Shown: positions 8,965 through 18,776, counted from the stretch's first letter. The stretch: 64,000 nucleotides of DNA from CAZEQJ01 sp964514385 (GCA_964514385.1 CAZEQJ010000004.1:101223-165222), one strand, 5' to 3'. The notes: generated by a model from the sequence alone, not told the origin. Numbers and translations are program-made.

Positions 8965-9931
8965 TGTTATGGGTTAGTTTAGCAAATTGTGTAGCAAAAT
9001 AGGTTAAAATAATGTCTGCTCCAGCTCTTTTTATACTTAAGAGGCTTTCCTGCATCACCCTATCAAGGTCAAGCCACCCTTTTTCTCCGGCAGCAGCAAG
9101 CATAGCGTATTCGCCACTCACCTGATAGGCAGCGACAGGAAGCTGAGTATTTTCCTTTAATAAGGCAATGATATCCAGATATGCCATGGCGGGTTTTACC
9201 ATCAATATATCGGCGCCTTCCTCAGCGTCCAGACGGGCTTCGCGCAAGGCTTCTCTTTTATTGGCAGGGTTCATCTGATAGGTTTTTTTATCGCCTTTCG
9301 GTGCAGAGTCGAGCGCCTCCCGGAATGGCCCGTAAAAAGCGCTGGCATACTTTGCTGTGTATGACATGATGGAAACATCATGGAAGCCGTTTGTATCCAG
9401 TATGTCCCGCAGGTAACGCACCCTGCCGTCCATCATATCCGACGGGCCTATCATATCAATACCCGTTTCTGCCTGGCAAAGTGCCATGCGTCCAAGGATT
9501 TCAAGGGTCTCATCGTTGAGTATTTGCCCGTCTTTGACCAAACCGTCATGACCATCGCTACAGTAGGGATCCATCGCTACGTCCGTCATGATCATGGCTT
9601 CAGGGAATATTGACTTAATCTCCCTTAATGCCTTGATGTAAAAAAAATCGGGATTATAACTGTTTGTGGCATTTTTATCCTTTAGCGAAGGGTCCACAAC
9701 AGGAAAAATATCAAAGCGTGTAATACCCAGGTTCATGTTCATCTCAATCTCCCGGAGCATGAGGTCAAGCGAAAACCGGTGAATACCCGGCATACTTTTT
9801 ATTTCTGTGCGCTGTGACCGGCCATCCAGCAAAAAGAGAGGTAAGATCAGGTTATCAGCAGAAATGGTGGTTTCAGCTACCATTGACCTGATGGCTTCCG
9901 ATTTCCGGTTTCTCCTTGGTCGCTGATGCAT
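8957..9931 (-). CDS. hemB: Delta-aminolevulinic acid dehydratase (porphobilinogen synthase)
   Basis: 324 aa. Condenses two 5-aminolevulinate molecules to porphobilinogen in haem synthesis. Visible are the metal-site region DVAMDPYCSDGHDG near residue 119, the active-site Lys in MSYTAKYASAFYGPFREA near 197, and the second Schiff-base Lys in DILMVKPAMAYLD near 250. The single Cys in the metal loop suggests a magnesium-type rather than three-Cys zinc-type site. It sits between rocD and purE on the minus strand with almost no spacing. Confidence 0.97.
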   Translation of the reverse strand: MHQRPRRNRKSEAIRSMVAETTISADNLILPLFLLDGRSQRTEIKSMPGIHRFSLDLMLREIEMNMNLGITRFDIFPVVDPSLKDKNATNSYNPDFFYIKALREIKSIFPEAMIMTDVAMDPYCSDGHDGLVKDGQILNDETLEILGRMALCQAETGIDMIGPSDMMDGRVRYLRDILDTNGFHDVSIMSYTAKYASAFYGPFREALDSAPKGDKKTYQMNPANKREALREARLDAEEGADILMVKPAMAYLDIIALLKENTQLPVAAYQVSGEYAMLAAAGEKGWLDLDRVMQESLLSIKRAGADIILTYFATQFAKLTHNNG

Positions 9932-9933
9932 AA

Positions 9934-11163
9934 TCAGAATGTAGAAATGGTCTTTTCGATGATGTCACAGCATTCGTGAAGCTGATCTTCTGTCATGACA
10001 AGAGGAGGTGCAAAGCGAATGATGTTACCATGGGTTGGTTTGGCAAGAAGCCCGTTATCACGCAATGCAAGGCATATATTCCAGGCCGTCTTGCTATCCG
10101 GAGCATCATTGATCACGATAGCATTCAGTAGGCCTTTACCCCTTACAAGCTTTACAAGATCAGTTTTCTTGATGAAGGCATTCATCCGTTCTCTGAATAT
10201 TTCACCAAGTCTGAAGGCGTTTTCAGCCAGGTTTTCTTCCCGCACCACCTCTAGTGAGGCCATTGCTACCTTACAAGCCAATGGATTTCCGCCAAAAGTA
10301 GACCCATGCTGGCCCGGACCGATGGTAAGCATTATTTCATCCGAAGCAAGTACCGCTGAAACGGGCATTACCCCACCAGATATTGCTTTTCCAAGCACCA
10401 GAATATCGGGTTTTACACCCTCATATTCACTGGCAATTATTTTACCGGTACGTGCTATACCTGTTTGAACCTCATCGGCGATCAGGAGTACGTTATATTT
10501 ACGGCAAAGTTCATTTGCACCCTTCAGATATCCATCATCAGGTACGACGACACCTGCTTCGCCCTGTATGGGTTCAACCATAAACCCTACCGTGTTCGGA
10601 TCTTTAAGTGATTCTTCCAGCGCCGCCAGATCATTGTAGGGGATTATTTCAAAACCCGGCATGTAGGGACCAAACCCTTCATAACTTGAAGGGTCGGTGG
10701 AAGTAGAGATAGCCGAGGTAGTACGGCCCCAGAAATTACCTTCAACAAAAATAATCCTGGCTTTATTTTTTTCTACTCCTTTCACATCGTAACCCCATCT
10801 TCTGGCAAGCTTTACAGCCGTTTCACCGGCCTCGACACCGGTATTCATTGGAAGCACACGGTCATACCCGAAGTATTCCGTGATATATTTTTCATATTGG
10901 CCAAGCACATCATTATGAAAGGCCCTCGAGGTAAGCGTAAGTACTTCGGCCTGATCTTTTAATGCCTGTACGATCTTCGGGTGGCAATGGCCTTGATTTA
11001 CAGCACTATAAGCGGAAAGGAAATCATAATATTTCTTCCCTTCCACATCCCATAAAAACACACCCTCTCCGCGGCTTAAAACTACAGGCAGGGGATGATA
11101 GTTATAGGCGCCATATTTTTCTTCAAGTTCAATTGCTTGATGGCTTGACAGTACTTCATTCAT
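9934..11163 (-). CDS. rocD: Ornithine aminotransferase
   Basis: 409 aa PLP-dependent class III aminotransferase. Transfers the delta-amino group of ornithine to 2-oxoglutarate, giving glutamate semialdehyde. Evidence: N-terminal AYNYHPLPVVLSRGEGVFLWDVEGKKYYDFLSAYSAVNQGHCHP split over residues 19-62, the MNTGVEAGETAVKLAR block, IADEVQTGIARTGK, the PLP lysine in LGKAISGGVMPVSA and HGSTFGGNPLA. The length and the NTGVEAGE pattern fit ornithine-oxo-acid transaminase rather than acetylornithine aminotransferase. First gene of the rocD-hemB-purE run. Confidence 0.95.
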   Translation of the reverse strand: MNEVLSSHQAIELEEKYGAYNYHPLPVVLSRGEGVFLWDVEGKKYYDFLSAYSAVNQGHCHPKIVQALKDQAEVLTLTSRAFHNDVLGQYEKYITEYFGYDRVLPMNTGVEAGETAVKLARRWGYDVKGVEKNKARIIFVEGNFWGRTTSAISTSTDPSSYEGFGPYMPGFEIIPYNDLAALEESLKDPNTVGFMVEPIQGEAGVVVPDDGYLKGANELCRKYNVLLIADEVQTGIARTGKIIASEYEGVKPDILVLGKAISGGVMPVSAVLASDEIMLTIGPGQHGSTFGGNPLACKVAMASLEVVREENLAENAFRLGEIFRERMNAFIKKTDLVKLVRGKGLLNAIVINDAPDSKTAWNICLALRDNGLLAKPTHGNIIRFAPPLVMTEDQLHECCDIIEKTISTF

Positions 11164-11193
11164 GTTGGAAGGAATTTTAAGAATAAGAAAAAG

Positions 11194-11267
11194 TGGAGCA
11201 TAAGGGATTCGAACCCTTGACCTCTACGCTGCCAGCGTAGCGCTCTAGCCAGCTGAGCTAATGCCCC
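11194..11267 (-). tRNA. tRNA-Ala, anticodon GGC
   Basis: A 74-nt cloverleaf on the minus strand. The acceptor arm GGGGCAT pairs with ATGCTCC with one G-U. The D-arm is TAGCTCAGCTGGCTAGAGC. The anticodon stem CTACG/CGTAG encloses loop CTGGCAG, giving anticodon GGC. The T-arm is AAGGGTTCGAATCCCTT, and the discriminator base is A. The 3' CCA is not encoded, as is usual in this phylum. Confidence 0.97.
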
Positions 11268-11317
11268 CAATGAGCGGCAAAGATAGGATGATCAGTAATA
11301 ATTTACTAATCATTTTA

Positions 11318-11779
11318 TTACTCTCCTTGCCCGCTTGAACCTTTTAAATAATAATCGGTAAATAACTGGGTTTCAATTACTCCCGCTGACGAAGAAGCAT
11401 GGATGAAGGTTACATTTTTAGGTCCCCGTACATCGGTAATTATTCCGGCATGACTGACTCTCTTGAATAAACCGCCATCCATGTCAAAAAAAACAAGGTC
11501 ACCCGGCCTGAGGTCAAATAAACTTACCTTTTTACCTACTTTACTCTGCTCTTTGGATATTCGGGGCAATGTGATATCAGCTGCTTGGTACGATACGAAA
11601 AGCAACCCGGAACAATCCATACCAGATCTTTTCATCCCTCCCCACTGATAAGGAGTACCCACATATGATCGGGCCGTTGATATGATGGTTTGAATTTTTT
11701 GTTCACGCGCTCTTCGTGCTGCCGCACAACCGGATAGTATTAGTAGGATAAGAAAATATAATGCTAACTTCCGCTTCAA
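11318..11779 (-). CDS. NlpC/P60 family lipoprotein (C40 peptidase)
   Basis: About 153 aa from a TTG at 11779; the frame is open back to a TTG at 11809. The later start is preferred because a good -7 box (TATTTTTG) occupies 11804-11797 and would place transcription start near 11790. The product begins with a lipoprotein signal peptide ending LILSGC. The catalytic domain has the Cys in GGMKRSGMDCSGLLFVSY, the His in RVSHAGIITD and a third residue in FIHASSS. Such enzymes cleave peptide cross-links in peptidoglycan stems. Divergent from asnB. Confidence 0.88.
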   Translation of the reverse strand: MKRKLALYFLILLILSGCAAARRAREQKIQTIISTARSYVGTPYQWGGMKRSGMDCSGLLFVSYQAADITLPRISKEQSKVGKKVSLFDLRPGDLVFFDMDGGLFKRVSHAGIITDVRGPKNVTFIHASSSAGVIETQLFTDYYLKGSSGQGE

Positions 11780-11796
11780 TTGATAAAACTTTAACA

Positions 11797-11804
11797 CAAA
11801 AATA
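11797..11804 (-). promoter_or_regulatory. -7 promoter element for the NlpC/P60 gene
   Basis: TATTTTTG on the minus strand matches the Bacteroidota -7 consensus TAnnTTTG exactly and lies only eight bases from the asnB start codon on the other strand. No convincing -33 TTG is visible at the normal distance. Confidence 0.4.
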
Positions 11805-11811
11805 ATCAATT

Positions 11812-13689
11812 ATGTGTGGCCTCGCAGGTATATATGCATTTAATGAAATCGGCAGGTTTAACCTGATCAACCTGCAGGGTGCTACACAAACATTGAGCCA
11901 CAGGGGACCGGATTTTCAAAAAACCTATCTGGATAAATTCGCAGGTCTCGGACATACACGGCTGAGTATACTCGATATATCCACTGCCGGGGCCCAACCT
12001 ATGGTTGACGAATCTGGTCGCTACCATATCGTGTATAATGGCGAAATGTACAATTTTAAAGTCCTGAAGGACGAATTGATCCGCGATGGTGTAACCTTTC
12101 AGAGCGAAACAGATACAGAGGTTGTGCTGCAGCTGTTCATAAAAAAAGGTACAAAAGCATTTTCGGAGATTAACGGTTTTTTTGCCCTTGCCATCTACGA
12201 CAGTGTCGAAAAAAGGATGACACTTGCCCGTGACCGTTTCGGCATAAAGCCACTATATGTTTATCAGAATACCGATAAAATTGTATTTGGTTCAGATTTG
12301 CGCTCCCTTATGCGGATGGGCATAGATAAGGAATTGGACAGATCTTCTCTCTTTCTTTACATGCGTCACACTTACATCCCTGACCACTTCACCATGCTTC
12401 AGCATGTGACCACCCTGGCTCCGGGCACCGGCATGGAGATCAGTCCCGGAAATGTGGAACGCTTCCGGTATTACCACCCACCATCTGCCGAGACACCTCG
12501 CAGCTATGATGAAGCCAGAGAAAAGCTGTTTGAGTTGATGGATCACGCTGTGCGCCTTCGGTTAATTGCTGATGTGCCGTTGGGTTCCTTTTTAAGTGGA
12601 GGCATAGATAGTGCAGTTATAGCGGCGCTTGCCATACGGCATAAACATGACTTAAAAACATTTACCATAGGTTATGAAAAGCGGTCGTTTTACGACGAGT
12701 CGTCAGCTGCAGAACAGTTAGCAGCACATATCGGGTCTGATCATACCACATTCAGGTTGTCGGACAAGGATATGGCAGATTCGGCGCTGAAGGTCCTATC
12801 AAATCTCGACGAGCCTTTTGGCGATACTTCAGCACTACCTTATTTTCTTTTGTCAAACATGACGGCTACCAAAATGAAGGTGGCACTCAGCGGCGATGGT
12901 GCTGATGAACTCTTTGGCGGCTATGTAAAACACAGTGCACTCCTGAGAAGTATGGAAAAATCGACTGTCAATACTATCCTGCGAAATATCTCGCCTATGC
13001 TATCTTTGATTTCAGGCAGCCGCGGCAACACCTTGGCCAATGTAGCAAGAAGAATACATAAGTATGGTGCGATGCTGGGAATGCCACCTTCCGAAAGGCT
13101 TTATTATCTCACTACTTTTGTCGAGGAGGCCATGTGTCAAAGCCTGCTTAAGCCGGAATTCATAACGAATGCGGATCAGGAAGCGCTTTTTAGCAGGAAA
13201 AATCAGCTGCTGGAAGGCTTTGGTGTGGATCGGTTATTACAATATGATCAAAAAACGGTATTGCCAGGTGATATGCTTACGAAAGCAGACCGGATGTCAA
13301 TGGCAAATGCACTCGAGGTGAGGGTGCCATTCCTTGACCATCGTGTGGTAGAGTTTGCCAATGCGCTTCCGATGGAGTGGAAAGTGAGTAGCAGATACAG
13401 AAAAAGAATAGTAAAAGACACATTTGCGGGTCTTTTGCCGGAAGAGGTATTCAAACGACCAAAAAAAGGGTTTGAAATACCCCTGATACCCATATTGCAA
13501 GGCAGGTTATGGGAAAAAATAGCAGATGATTTACTTGAGGATAACTTTATCGTTAATCAGGGTATTTTTAACTTGAAAGCTATACAGAGGATCAAAAGTC
13601 AACGAAAAAACTGGCATCGTATGGATATACAGCCGATGCTTTGGTCTTTGTTGGTCTTTCAGGAATGGTGGAAGCAGAATATAGGTTAA
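11812..13689 (+). CDS. asnB: Asparagine synthase (glutamine-hydrolysing)
   Basis: 625 aa. The N-terminal class II glutaminase domain begins with the catalytic Cys as MCGLAGIY, followed by LSHRGPD, HTRLSILD and YNGEMYN. The synthetase domain contains the ATP-pyrophosphatase loop LSGGIDSAVIAAL near residue 262 and SGDGADELFGGY. It makes asparagine from aspartate and glutamine, or acts in a related amidation; the long version is also common in surface polysaccharide loci, but no such genes adjoin it here. Followed after 7 bases by the FAD/Fe-S oxidoreductase. Confidence 0.93.
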   Translation: MCGLAGIYAFNEIGRFNLINLQGATQTLSHRGPDFQKTYLDKFAGLGHTRLSILDISTAGAQPMVDESGRYHIVYNGEMYNFKVLKDELIRDGVTFQSETDTEVVLQLFIKKGTKAFSEINGFFALAIYDSVEKRMTLARDRFGIKPLYVYQNTDKIVFGSDLRSLMRMGIDKELDRSSLFLYMRHTYIPDHFTMLQHVTTLAPGTGMEISPGNVERFRYYHPPSAETPRSYDEAREKLFELMDHAVRLRLIADVPLGSFLSGGIDSAVIAALAIRHKHDLKTFTIGYEKRSFYDESSAAEQLAAHIGSDHTTFRLSDKDMADSALKVLSNLDEPFGDTSALPYFLLSNMTATKMKVALSGDGADELFGGYVKHSALLRSMEKSTVNTILRNISPMLSLISGSRGNTLANVARRIHKYGAMLGMPPSERLYYLTTFVEEAMCQSLLKPEFITNADQEALFSRKNQLLEGFGVDRLLQYDQKTVLPGDMLTKADRMSMANALEVRVPFLDHRVVEFANALPMEWKVSSRYRKRIVKDTFAGLLPEEVFKRPKKGFEIPLIPILQGRLWEKIADDLLEDNFIVNQGIFNLKAIQRIKSQRKNWHRMDIQPMLWSLLVFQEWWKQNIG

Positions 13690-13696
13690 TCTATTA

Positions 13697-16630
13697 ATGA
13701 CGGATAAAGAACAATTACTTGCAGGGCTTAAGCCGACACTTAAGGGTGAGTTGGAGCTTAATGAGCTTCATAGGATTATGTATGCTACGGATGCTTCTGC
13801 CTATCGTGAAAAGCCACTCGGTGTAGTATTTCCGGGATCAGCAGACGACGTAGGTAAAATCGTTTCATTTGCAGCAGCCCATAAGCTTCCGTTAATCCCA
13901 AGAGCGGGTGGTACTTCACTCGCCGGCCAGGTTGTGGGTAGCGGTCTGGTGGTAGATGTATCCCGACATCTAGATACTATACTTGAATATAACCATGAGG
14001 AAGCCTGGGTAAAGGTGGAGCCGGGAGTCATCAGGGATGAGCTGAATATGTTTTTGCAGCCTAAAGGGAGGTATTTTGGTCCGGAAACATCCACAGCTAA
14101 CCGTGCTACCATCGGGGGTATGCTGGGGAATAATTCCTGCGGAAGTAATTCGGTAGTTTACGGCAGTGTACGTGACCATATACTTGAAGTAGAAGGATAC
14201 CTGAGTGACGGATCTTTTGTAACATTAGGTCCGGTTGATAAAAATACATTCCATGAAAAGTGCAGGCTTCAATCGCTGGAAGGTGATATTTACCGCAAAG
14301 TAAATGCAATCCTTGCCGACAAGGAAAAAAGACAAAAGATCACAGATGCCTATCCACTTCCTTCTGTTCATCGTCGAAATACCGGCTATGCATTGGATGT
14401 GCTGATGCAAAATGAAGTGTTTGGGGATATCAAGAGGCCATTTAATATGGCAGAGCTGGTGGCTGGTTCCGAAGGCACTCTGCTGTTCGCCACTGCGGTG
14501 AAACTAAAGGTAATGCCGCTACCTCCTGCCCATAAGCAACTGGTATGCATTCACTGCCACTCCGTAGATGAGTCTCTGCATGCCAATCTGATCGCACTGA
14601 AATATGAGCCTCATGCGAGTGAACTTATGGATCACTACATATTGGAGTGCACTAAAAACAACCGGGAATATAAGCCCTATCGCTGGTTTATTCAGGGAGA
14701 TCCGAAAGCGTTGCTTGTTGTAGAACTGGCAGCATCTACAAAGCATGACCTGGATATAAAAACGGAGAAACTGATATCCGACCTGGTGGCAGAAAAGCTG
14801 GGATACCATTACGCACTGGTGAGCGGAGAGGAAGTACAGAAAGTGTGGAAACTGCGTAAAGCCGGTTTGGGTCTGCTTAGCAATATTCCAGGCGATGCCA
14901 AGCCTGTTCCCGTGATAGAAGATACGGCGGTAGATGTAAATGACCTGCCGGCTTATATCCGTGAATTTAATCAGATACTGGACAAGTATGGGTTGTATTG
15001 TGTGCACTATGCGCATGCAGGATCGGGAGAATTACATCTGCGTCCTATTATCAATCTGAAAACAAAGGAAGGAAATGCACTCTTTAAAAAGATAGCGGAT
15101 GAAATAGCAGGATTGGTGAAAAAGTACCGGGGCTCACTAAGTGGTGAACATGGTGATGGCAGGTTGAGGGGAGAATACATTTCATTTATGCTGGGGGATG
15201 AAGTTTATAGCTGGCTGAAGGAAGTAAAAAATACAGCTGATCCTTCAAACATCTTTAACCCGGGTAAAATTATTGATACTCCGGCCATGAACACCTCACT
15301 GCGATATGCACCCGGGCAGGAAACGAGGGAGCTCAACACAATTCTTGATTTCAGTGATTATGAAGGATACCTGCGAACGGCCGAATTATGCAATGGCTCC
15401 GGTGATTGCAGAAAAACACATCTCTCCGGAGGTGTGATGTGCCCAAGTTATATGGCCACGCGCGATGAAAAAGATACAACGCGAGCCAGGGCAAATGTAC
15501 TTCGGGAGGTGATCACCCGGTCGGAAAAGGAAAATCCCTTTGACAGTGAAGAGATTCATGATGCCATGGATTTATGTCTTTCCTGCAAGGGTTGTAAATC
15601 AGAATGTCCCTCCAACGTGGATATGGGCAAGCTGAAGGCGGAATATTTATACCAGTATTACGCGTCCAATGGTATTCCGTGGCAGGCCCGCATCTTTGCT
15701 AATTTTACTCGTCTGCAATCGCTTGCCTCTGCTTTTTCATTTGTATACAACCCATTAATAAAAAATGAGCTTACAGCCTCCGTTATAAAATCAATCGCCG
15801 GGATGGCAAAGCCACGATCGCTGCCATTGGTGCATCGGCAAACTTTCCGGCAATGGTTTAGAAGAAATAAGGCCGTCAACTTTGGCGAGCCGGTACCAAA
15901 GGAGTGGATTCGGGATGTATATATTTTTGTTGACGAGTTTACTAATTACCACGATGTTGAAATAGGTAAAAAAACCGTACAACTTCTGACCCGACTGGGT
16001 TATCGCGTCCATACAATCGACCACAAGGAAAGTGGCAGGACGTTTATATCAAAGGGCCTGCTGGAACATGCAAGGGTAATAGCCAAATATAATGTTGATG
16101 TTTTTTCCAAAGTGAACGGGCCTGTGATTGGAATAGAGCCGTCAGCTGTGCTCACCTTTCGCGATGAATACATTGACCTGCTTCGTGGTGAAGCCAAACA
16201 GAAAGCAATTCAGCTTGCCAGCCGTGTTTTCCTCATTGAAGAGTTTATTGCTGATGCCTTTGAAAAAAATGAGATCAGCGAGGAGCAGTTCACTCAATCC
16301 GATAAAAAAATAAAAGTACACGGACATTGCTACCAGAAGGCTCTGGGAGCAGTTGTTCCTGTCAAGAAAATGCTCAACATACCTAAAAACTACAAAGCGA
16401 CCATGATTCCATCCGGGTGTTGTGGTATGGCCGGATCATTTGGGTACGAGAAGGAGCATTATGATGTGTCGATGAAAATAGCAGAACTGGTCCTGTTTCC
16501 TGCTATACGGAAGGCAGAAAATGACGAGCTGGTGGCTGCATCAGGTACTTCCTGCCGACACCAGATACGAGATGGGCTCAATATGGAGGCGCTACATCCG
16601 GTACAAATTTTGTATGAAGCATTATTATGA
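13697..16630 (+). CDS. Fused FAD-linked oxidase and iron-sulfur (GlcD-GlcF-like) oxidoreductase
   Basis: 977 aa. The N-terminal half is a VAO-type FAD domain (LIPRAGGTSLAGQVVGSGLVVD; TIGGMLGNNSCGSNSVVYG) with the oxidase C-domain near residues 280-530 (HAGSGELHLRP; SLSGEHGDGRLRG). The C-terminal half binds two 4Fe-4S clusters (CNGSGDC...CPSY near 558-575 and CLSCKGCKSECP near 632-643), then a CCG domain (HGHCYQKALG; SGCCGMAGSFGYEKEHY). This fused layout is typical of D-lactate or other 2-hydroxyacid dehydrogenases feeding the quinone pool. Substrate is inferred only. Confidence 0.92.
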   Translation: MTDKEQLLAGLKPTLKGELELNELHRIMYATDASAYREKPLGVVFPGSADDVGKIVSFAAAHKLPLIPRAGGTSLAGQVVGSGLVVDVSRHLDTILEYNHEEAWVKVEPGVIRDELNMFLQPKGRYFGPETSTANRATIGGMLGNNSCGSNSVVYGSVRDHILEVEGYLSDGSFVTLGPVDKNTFHEKCRLQSLEGDIYRKVNAILADKEKRQKITDAYPLPSVHRRNTGYALDVLMQNEVFGDIKRPFNMAELVAGSEGTLLFATAVKLKVMPLPPAHKQLVCIHCHSVDESLHANLIALKYEPHASELMDHYILECTKNNREYKPYRWFIQGDPKALLVVELAASTKHDLDIKTEKLISDLVAEKLGYHYALVSGEEVQKVWKLRKAGLGLLSNIPGDAKPVPVIEDTAVDVNDLPAYIREFNQILDKYGLYCVHYAHAGSGELHLRPIINLKTKEGNALFKKIADEIAGLVKKYRGSLSGEHGDGRLRGEYISFMLGDEVYSWLKEVKNTADPSNIFNPGKIIDTPAMNTSLRYAPGQETRELNTILDFSDYEGYLRTAELCNGSGDCRKTHLSGGVMCPSYMATRDEKDTTRARANVLREVITRSEKENPFDSEEIHDAMDLCLSCKGCKSECPSNVDMGKLKAEYLYQYYASNGIPWQARIFANFTRLQSLASAFSFVYNPLIKNELTASVIKSIAGMAKPRSLPLVHRQTFRQWFRRNKAVNFGEPVPKEWIRDVYIFVDEFTNYHDVEIGKKTVQLLTRLGYRVHTIDHKESGRTFISKGLLEHARVIAKYNVDVFSKVNGPVIGIEPSAVLTFRDEYIDLLRGEAKQKAIQLASRVFLIEEFIADAFEKNEISEEQFTQSDKKIKVHGHCYQKALGAVVPVKKMLNIPKNYKATMIPSGCCGMAGSFGYEKEHYDVSMKIAELVLFPAIRKAENDELVAASGTSCRHQIRDGLNMEALHPVQILYEALL

Positions 16631-17220
16631 AGCATCTGATTATATTGATTCTGGCAGTTTTGCCCTACAACAGCTGGGAACGTTCCAGCTATGACAAACT
16701 TGAGCTCAATGATTTCAGGCGGTATTCTCTTTTTCTTGAGGAGGTAAATACTGATAATATTGATTATGGAAGAGTGAATGCTGTAGTTTTTTACCTTACT
16801 AATGAGCAGCGGGTATCACAGGGGCTTACCGAACTGAAATACCATCCCTCCCTGGAAATTGCTGCCTGGCATCACTCTCGTGCTATGGCAGAAAAATCAT
16901 TTTTCGATCACGTAAATAAAAAAGACAAGTCAAGGAGAGAGCCGGGGGACAGAGGTAAGTTAGCAGGTATTTCAAACCCATATCTGGCGGAAAATATCGC
17001 AATGCATTTTGGAAAACCATTTGATAATTATCTTCAACTGGGCGAATTATTTGTAGAGCAGTGGATGAACTCACCCGGCCATCGTAAGAATATTTTATCA
17101 GAAAATGCCCTTCAAATGGGATGTGGGGTATATTATGATCAGGGCGAGTGGTTAGGCACACAAAACTTCCAATGGTACGAACCAGTCAAAGCAGGCCCAA
17201 AAAAAGATGGCTTACCCTGA
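16627..17220 (+). CDS. CAP (SCP/PR-1)-domain secreted protein
   Basis: 197 aa, start overlapping the previous stop as ATGA. A short hydrophobic N-terminus (MKHLIILILAVLPYNSW) may serve as a signal peptide. The CAP fold is recognised by NEQRVSQGLTELKYHPSLE, the His in AAWHHSRAMAEKSFFDHVNKK, the block ENIAMHFG, and EQWMNSPGHRKNILS with its conserved His, then MGCGVYYDQGEWLGTQNF. The active-site-like His/Glu pair is present. CAP proteins are extracytoplasmic; bacterial members have no agreed activity. Confidence 0.9.
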   Translation: MKHLIILILAVLPYNSWERSSYDKLELNDFRRYSLFLEEVNTDNIDYGRVNAVVFYLTNEQRVSQGLTELKYHPSLEIAAWHHSRAMAEKSFFDHVNKKDKSRREPGDRGKLAGISNPYLAENIAMHFGKPFDNYLQLGELFVEQWMNSPGHRKNILSENALQMGCGVYYDQGEWLGTQNFQWYEPVKAGPKKDGLP

Positions 17221-17287
17221 AATAATTTACCACTTACATATGTAAGGAATCCCCCTACCTTGATTTATCTGTTCCGGATGCTGCACC

Positions 17288-17295
17288 TACCTTTG
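17288..17295 (+). promoter_or_regulatory. -7 promoter element
   Basis: TACCTTTG matches TAnnTTTG exactly and lies 19 bases before the ATG at 17315, so the following orphan gene probably has its own promoter with a short leader. A TTG at 17260-17262 is 25 bases upstream, slightly far for a -33 element. Confidence 0.6.
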
Positions 17296-17314
17296 TAATG
17301 AAGAGCAAGGGGTA

Positions 17315-17758
17315 ATGGACAGAAAGGTTTTTAATTCAATAGAAGTGGAGTTTGAGGAGAAGGGTATAGTGAACCTTAAATACCTTGGCCCTTCAGATTC
17401 GGCTGATTTTCGAAAAGCATGGTCCTATGCATTTAAGGTATGGACCGAATTTCAAAATGCAGCGTGGTTGATCGACCAAAAAAATGAAAGTGTATTTCCT
17501 GAAGACCATAAATGGCTGGAAGAAGAGTGGTTTGGATGGTTGTTGAGTTTCAGAGAATCCGCAGGAGAAATGAGGGTCGCTATTGTGAAAGGGGAGGACG
17601 TATTTTCGGAGTTTTCGATCGTTAAATTCGCTGAAAACAACCTTTCTGACACCGTGCAGATAAGAGTCTTTGAAAGGCGAAGAGAAGCTGAAAGGTGGTT
17701 AGAGGAAATACTTTCGGGCAGTTCAGGTGAGGATGAAGTGAGAAGAGCAGCAGGATAA
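17315..17758 (+). CDS. Hypothetical cytosolic protein
   Basis: 147 aa, no signal peptide, rich in Glu and Trp (LEEEWFGWLLSF; AAWLID; EAERWLEEIL). The alternating beta/alpha pattern and final amphipathic helix resemble the SpoIIAA/STAS-like folds of small Bacteroidota proteins, but no signature residue lets me assign a family. It has its own TACCTTTG promoter element and is convergent with ftsY across a long hairpin. Function unknown. Confidence 0.7.
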   Translation: MDRKVFNSIEVEFEEKGIVNLKYLGPSDSADFRKAWSYAFKVWTEFQNAAWLIDQKNESVFPEDHKWLEEEWFGWLLSFRESAGEMRVAIVKGEDVFSEFSIVKFAENNLSDTVQIRVFERRREAERWLEEILSGSSGEDEVRRAAG

Positions 17759-17775
17759 TGAGTTGTCCATAGATG

Positions 17776-17823
17776 AAGCAACCGCTCCGGTGTTGGTATG
17801 AGGCGAAGGCGAGCGGTTTGCTT
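17776..17823. terminator. Bidirectional terminator-like hairpin between an orphan gene and ftsY
   Basis: AAGCAACCGCTC (17776-17787) is complementary, with one bulged base, to GAGCGGTTTGCTT (17811-17823). It lies in the 67-bp space between two convergent genes. The right arm runs into CTTTTCT on the plus strand. The loop is long (23 nt), so strength is uncertain. Confidence 0.5.
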
Positions 17824-17825
17824 TT

Positions 17826-18776
17826 CTATTTACTGAAAAAGGCTTCTACAAATTCCAGAGCATTAAAAGGCTTCAGATCTGTCATTTTTTCTCCGATCCC
17901 GATATACTTGACCGGAATACCGAAGGTATCGCTGATGCCTATGACTACACCGCCTTTGGCAGTGCCGTCAAGTTTGGTGATGGCAAGGGAGTTTACCTCG
18001 GTTGCTTTCACAAATTCTTTTGCCTGGAGCATGGCATTCTGACCTGTGCTACCATCCAGTATGAGCATTATTTCATGTGGCGCTTCGGGCTGCACTTTCT
18101 GGATCACACGTTTTATCTTGCTGAGTTCGTTCATCAGGTTGACCTTATTATGCAATCTTCCTGCTGTATCGATGATGACAATATCTGCACCTTCCTCAAC
18201 GCCTCTCTTTGCGGCGTCAAACGCAACTGAAGCCGGATCAGTATTCATACCATGGGCCACAACCTCTGCTCCGGTACGTTCACCCCATAGTTTTAACTGA
18301 TCTACAGCTGCTGCCCTAAAGGTATCAGCGGCACCAAGAATTACTTTTTTGCCCTGGCTGATAAATCCATGTGCCAGTTTGCCTATAGTGGTGGTTTTAC
18401 CTACCCCATTTACACCCACAATAAGCATGATATACGGCTTTTTTCCTTCGGGTAATTCGAACCCCTGCAGGGTGTCCTTACTGCCTTCTGTAAGTAAGCC
18501 TGAAATTTCCTCTTTCAGGATCATATCAAGCTCCGCAGCATCCAGGTATTTATCGCGCGCCACCCGGTCTTCAATCTTTTCAATGATTTTGATGGTGGTT
18601 TCTACTCCCACGTCCGATGTGATGAGTACCTCCTCCAGTTCGTCCAATACGCTTTCATCGACACGAGACTTACCTATGACAGCTTTACCCAGCTTACTGA
18701 AAAAAGATGACTTGGATTTTTCAAGGCCTTTTTCAAGGGCCTCTTTTTCCTTTTTTTGTCCGCCAAAGAGTTTCAT
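17826..18776 (-). CDS. ftsY: Signal recognition particle receptor FtsY
   Basis: 316 aa SRP-type GTPase that docks ribosome-SRP complexes at the membrane. A short basic N-terminal region, without the long acidic A domain, is followed by the N domain and the G domain: G1 GVNGVGKTTTIGKLA near residue 121, DTFRAAAVDQL, G3 DTAGRLHNK, G4 TKLDGTAKGG and the closing motif GIPVKYIGIGE. A terminator separates it from the ribosomal-protein genes upstream, so it is probably transcribed from its own promoter close to the start codon. Confidence 0.98.
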   Translation of the reverse strand: MKLFGGQKKEKEALEKGLEKSKSSFFSKLGKAVIGKSRVDESVLDELEEVLITSDVGVETTIKIIEKIEDRVARDKYLDAAELDMILKEEISGLLTEGSKDTLQGFELPEGKKPYIMLIVGVNGVGKTTTIGKLAHGFISQGKKVILGAADTFRAAAVDQLKLWGERTGAEVVAHGMNTDPASVAFDAAKRGVEEGADIVIIDTAGRLHNKVNLMNELSKIKRVIQKVQPEAPHEIMLILDGSTGQNAMLQAKEFVKATEVNSLAITKLDGTAKGGVVIGISDTFGIPVKYIGIGEKMTDLKPFNALEFVEAFFSK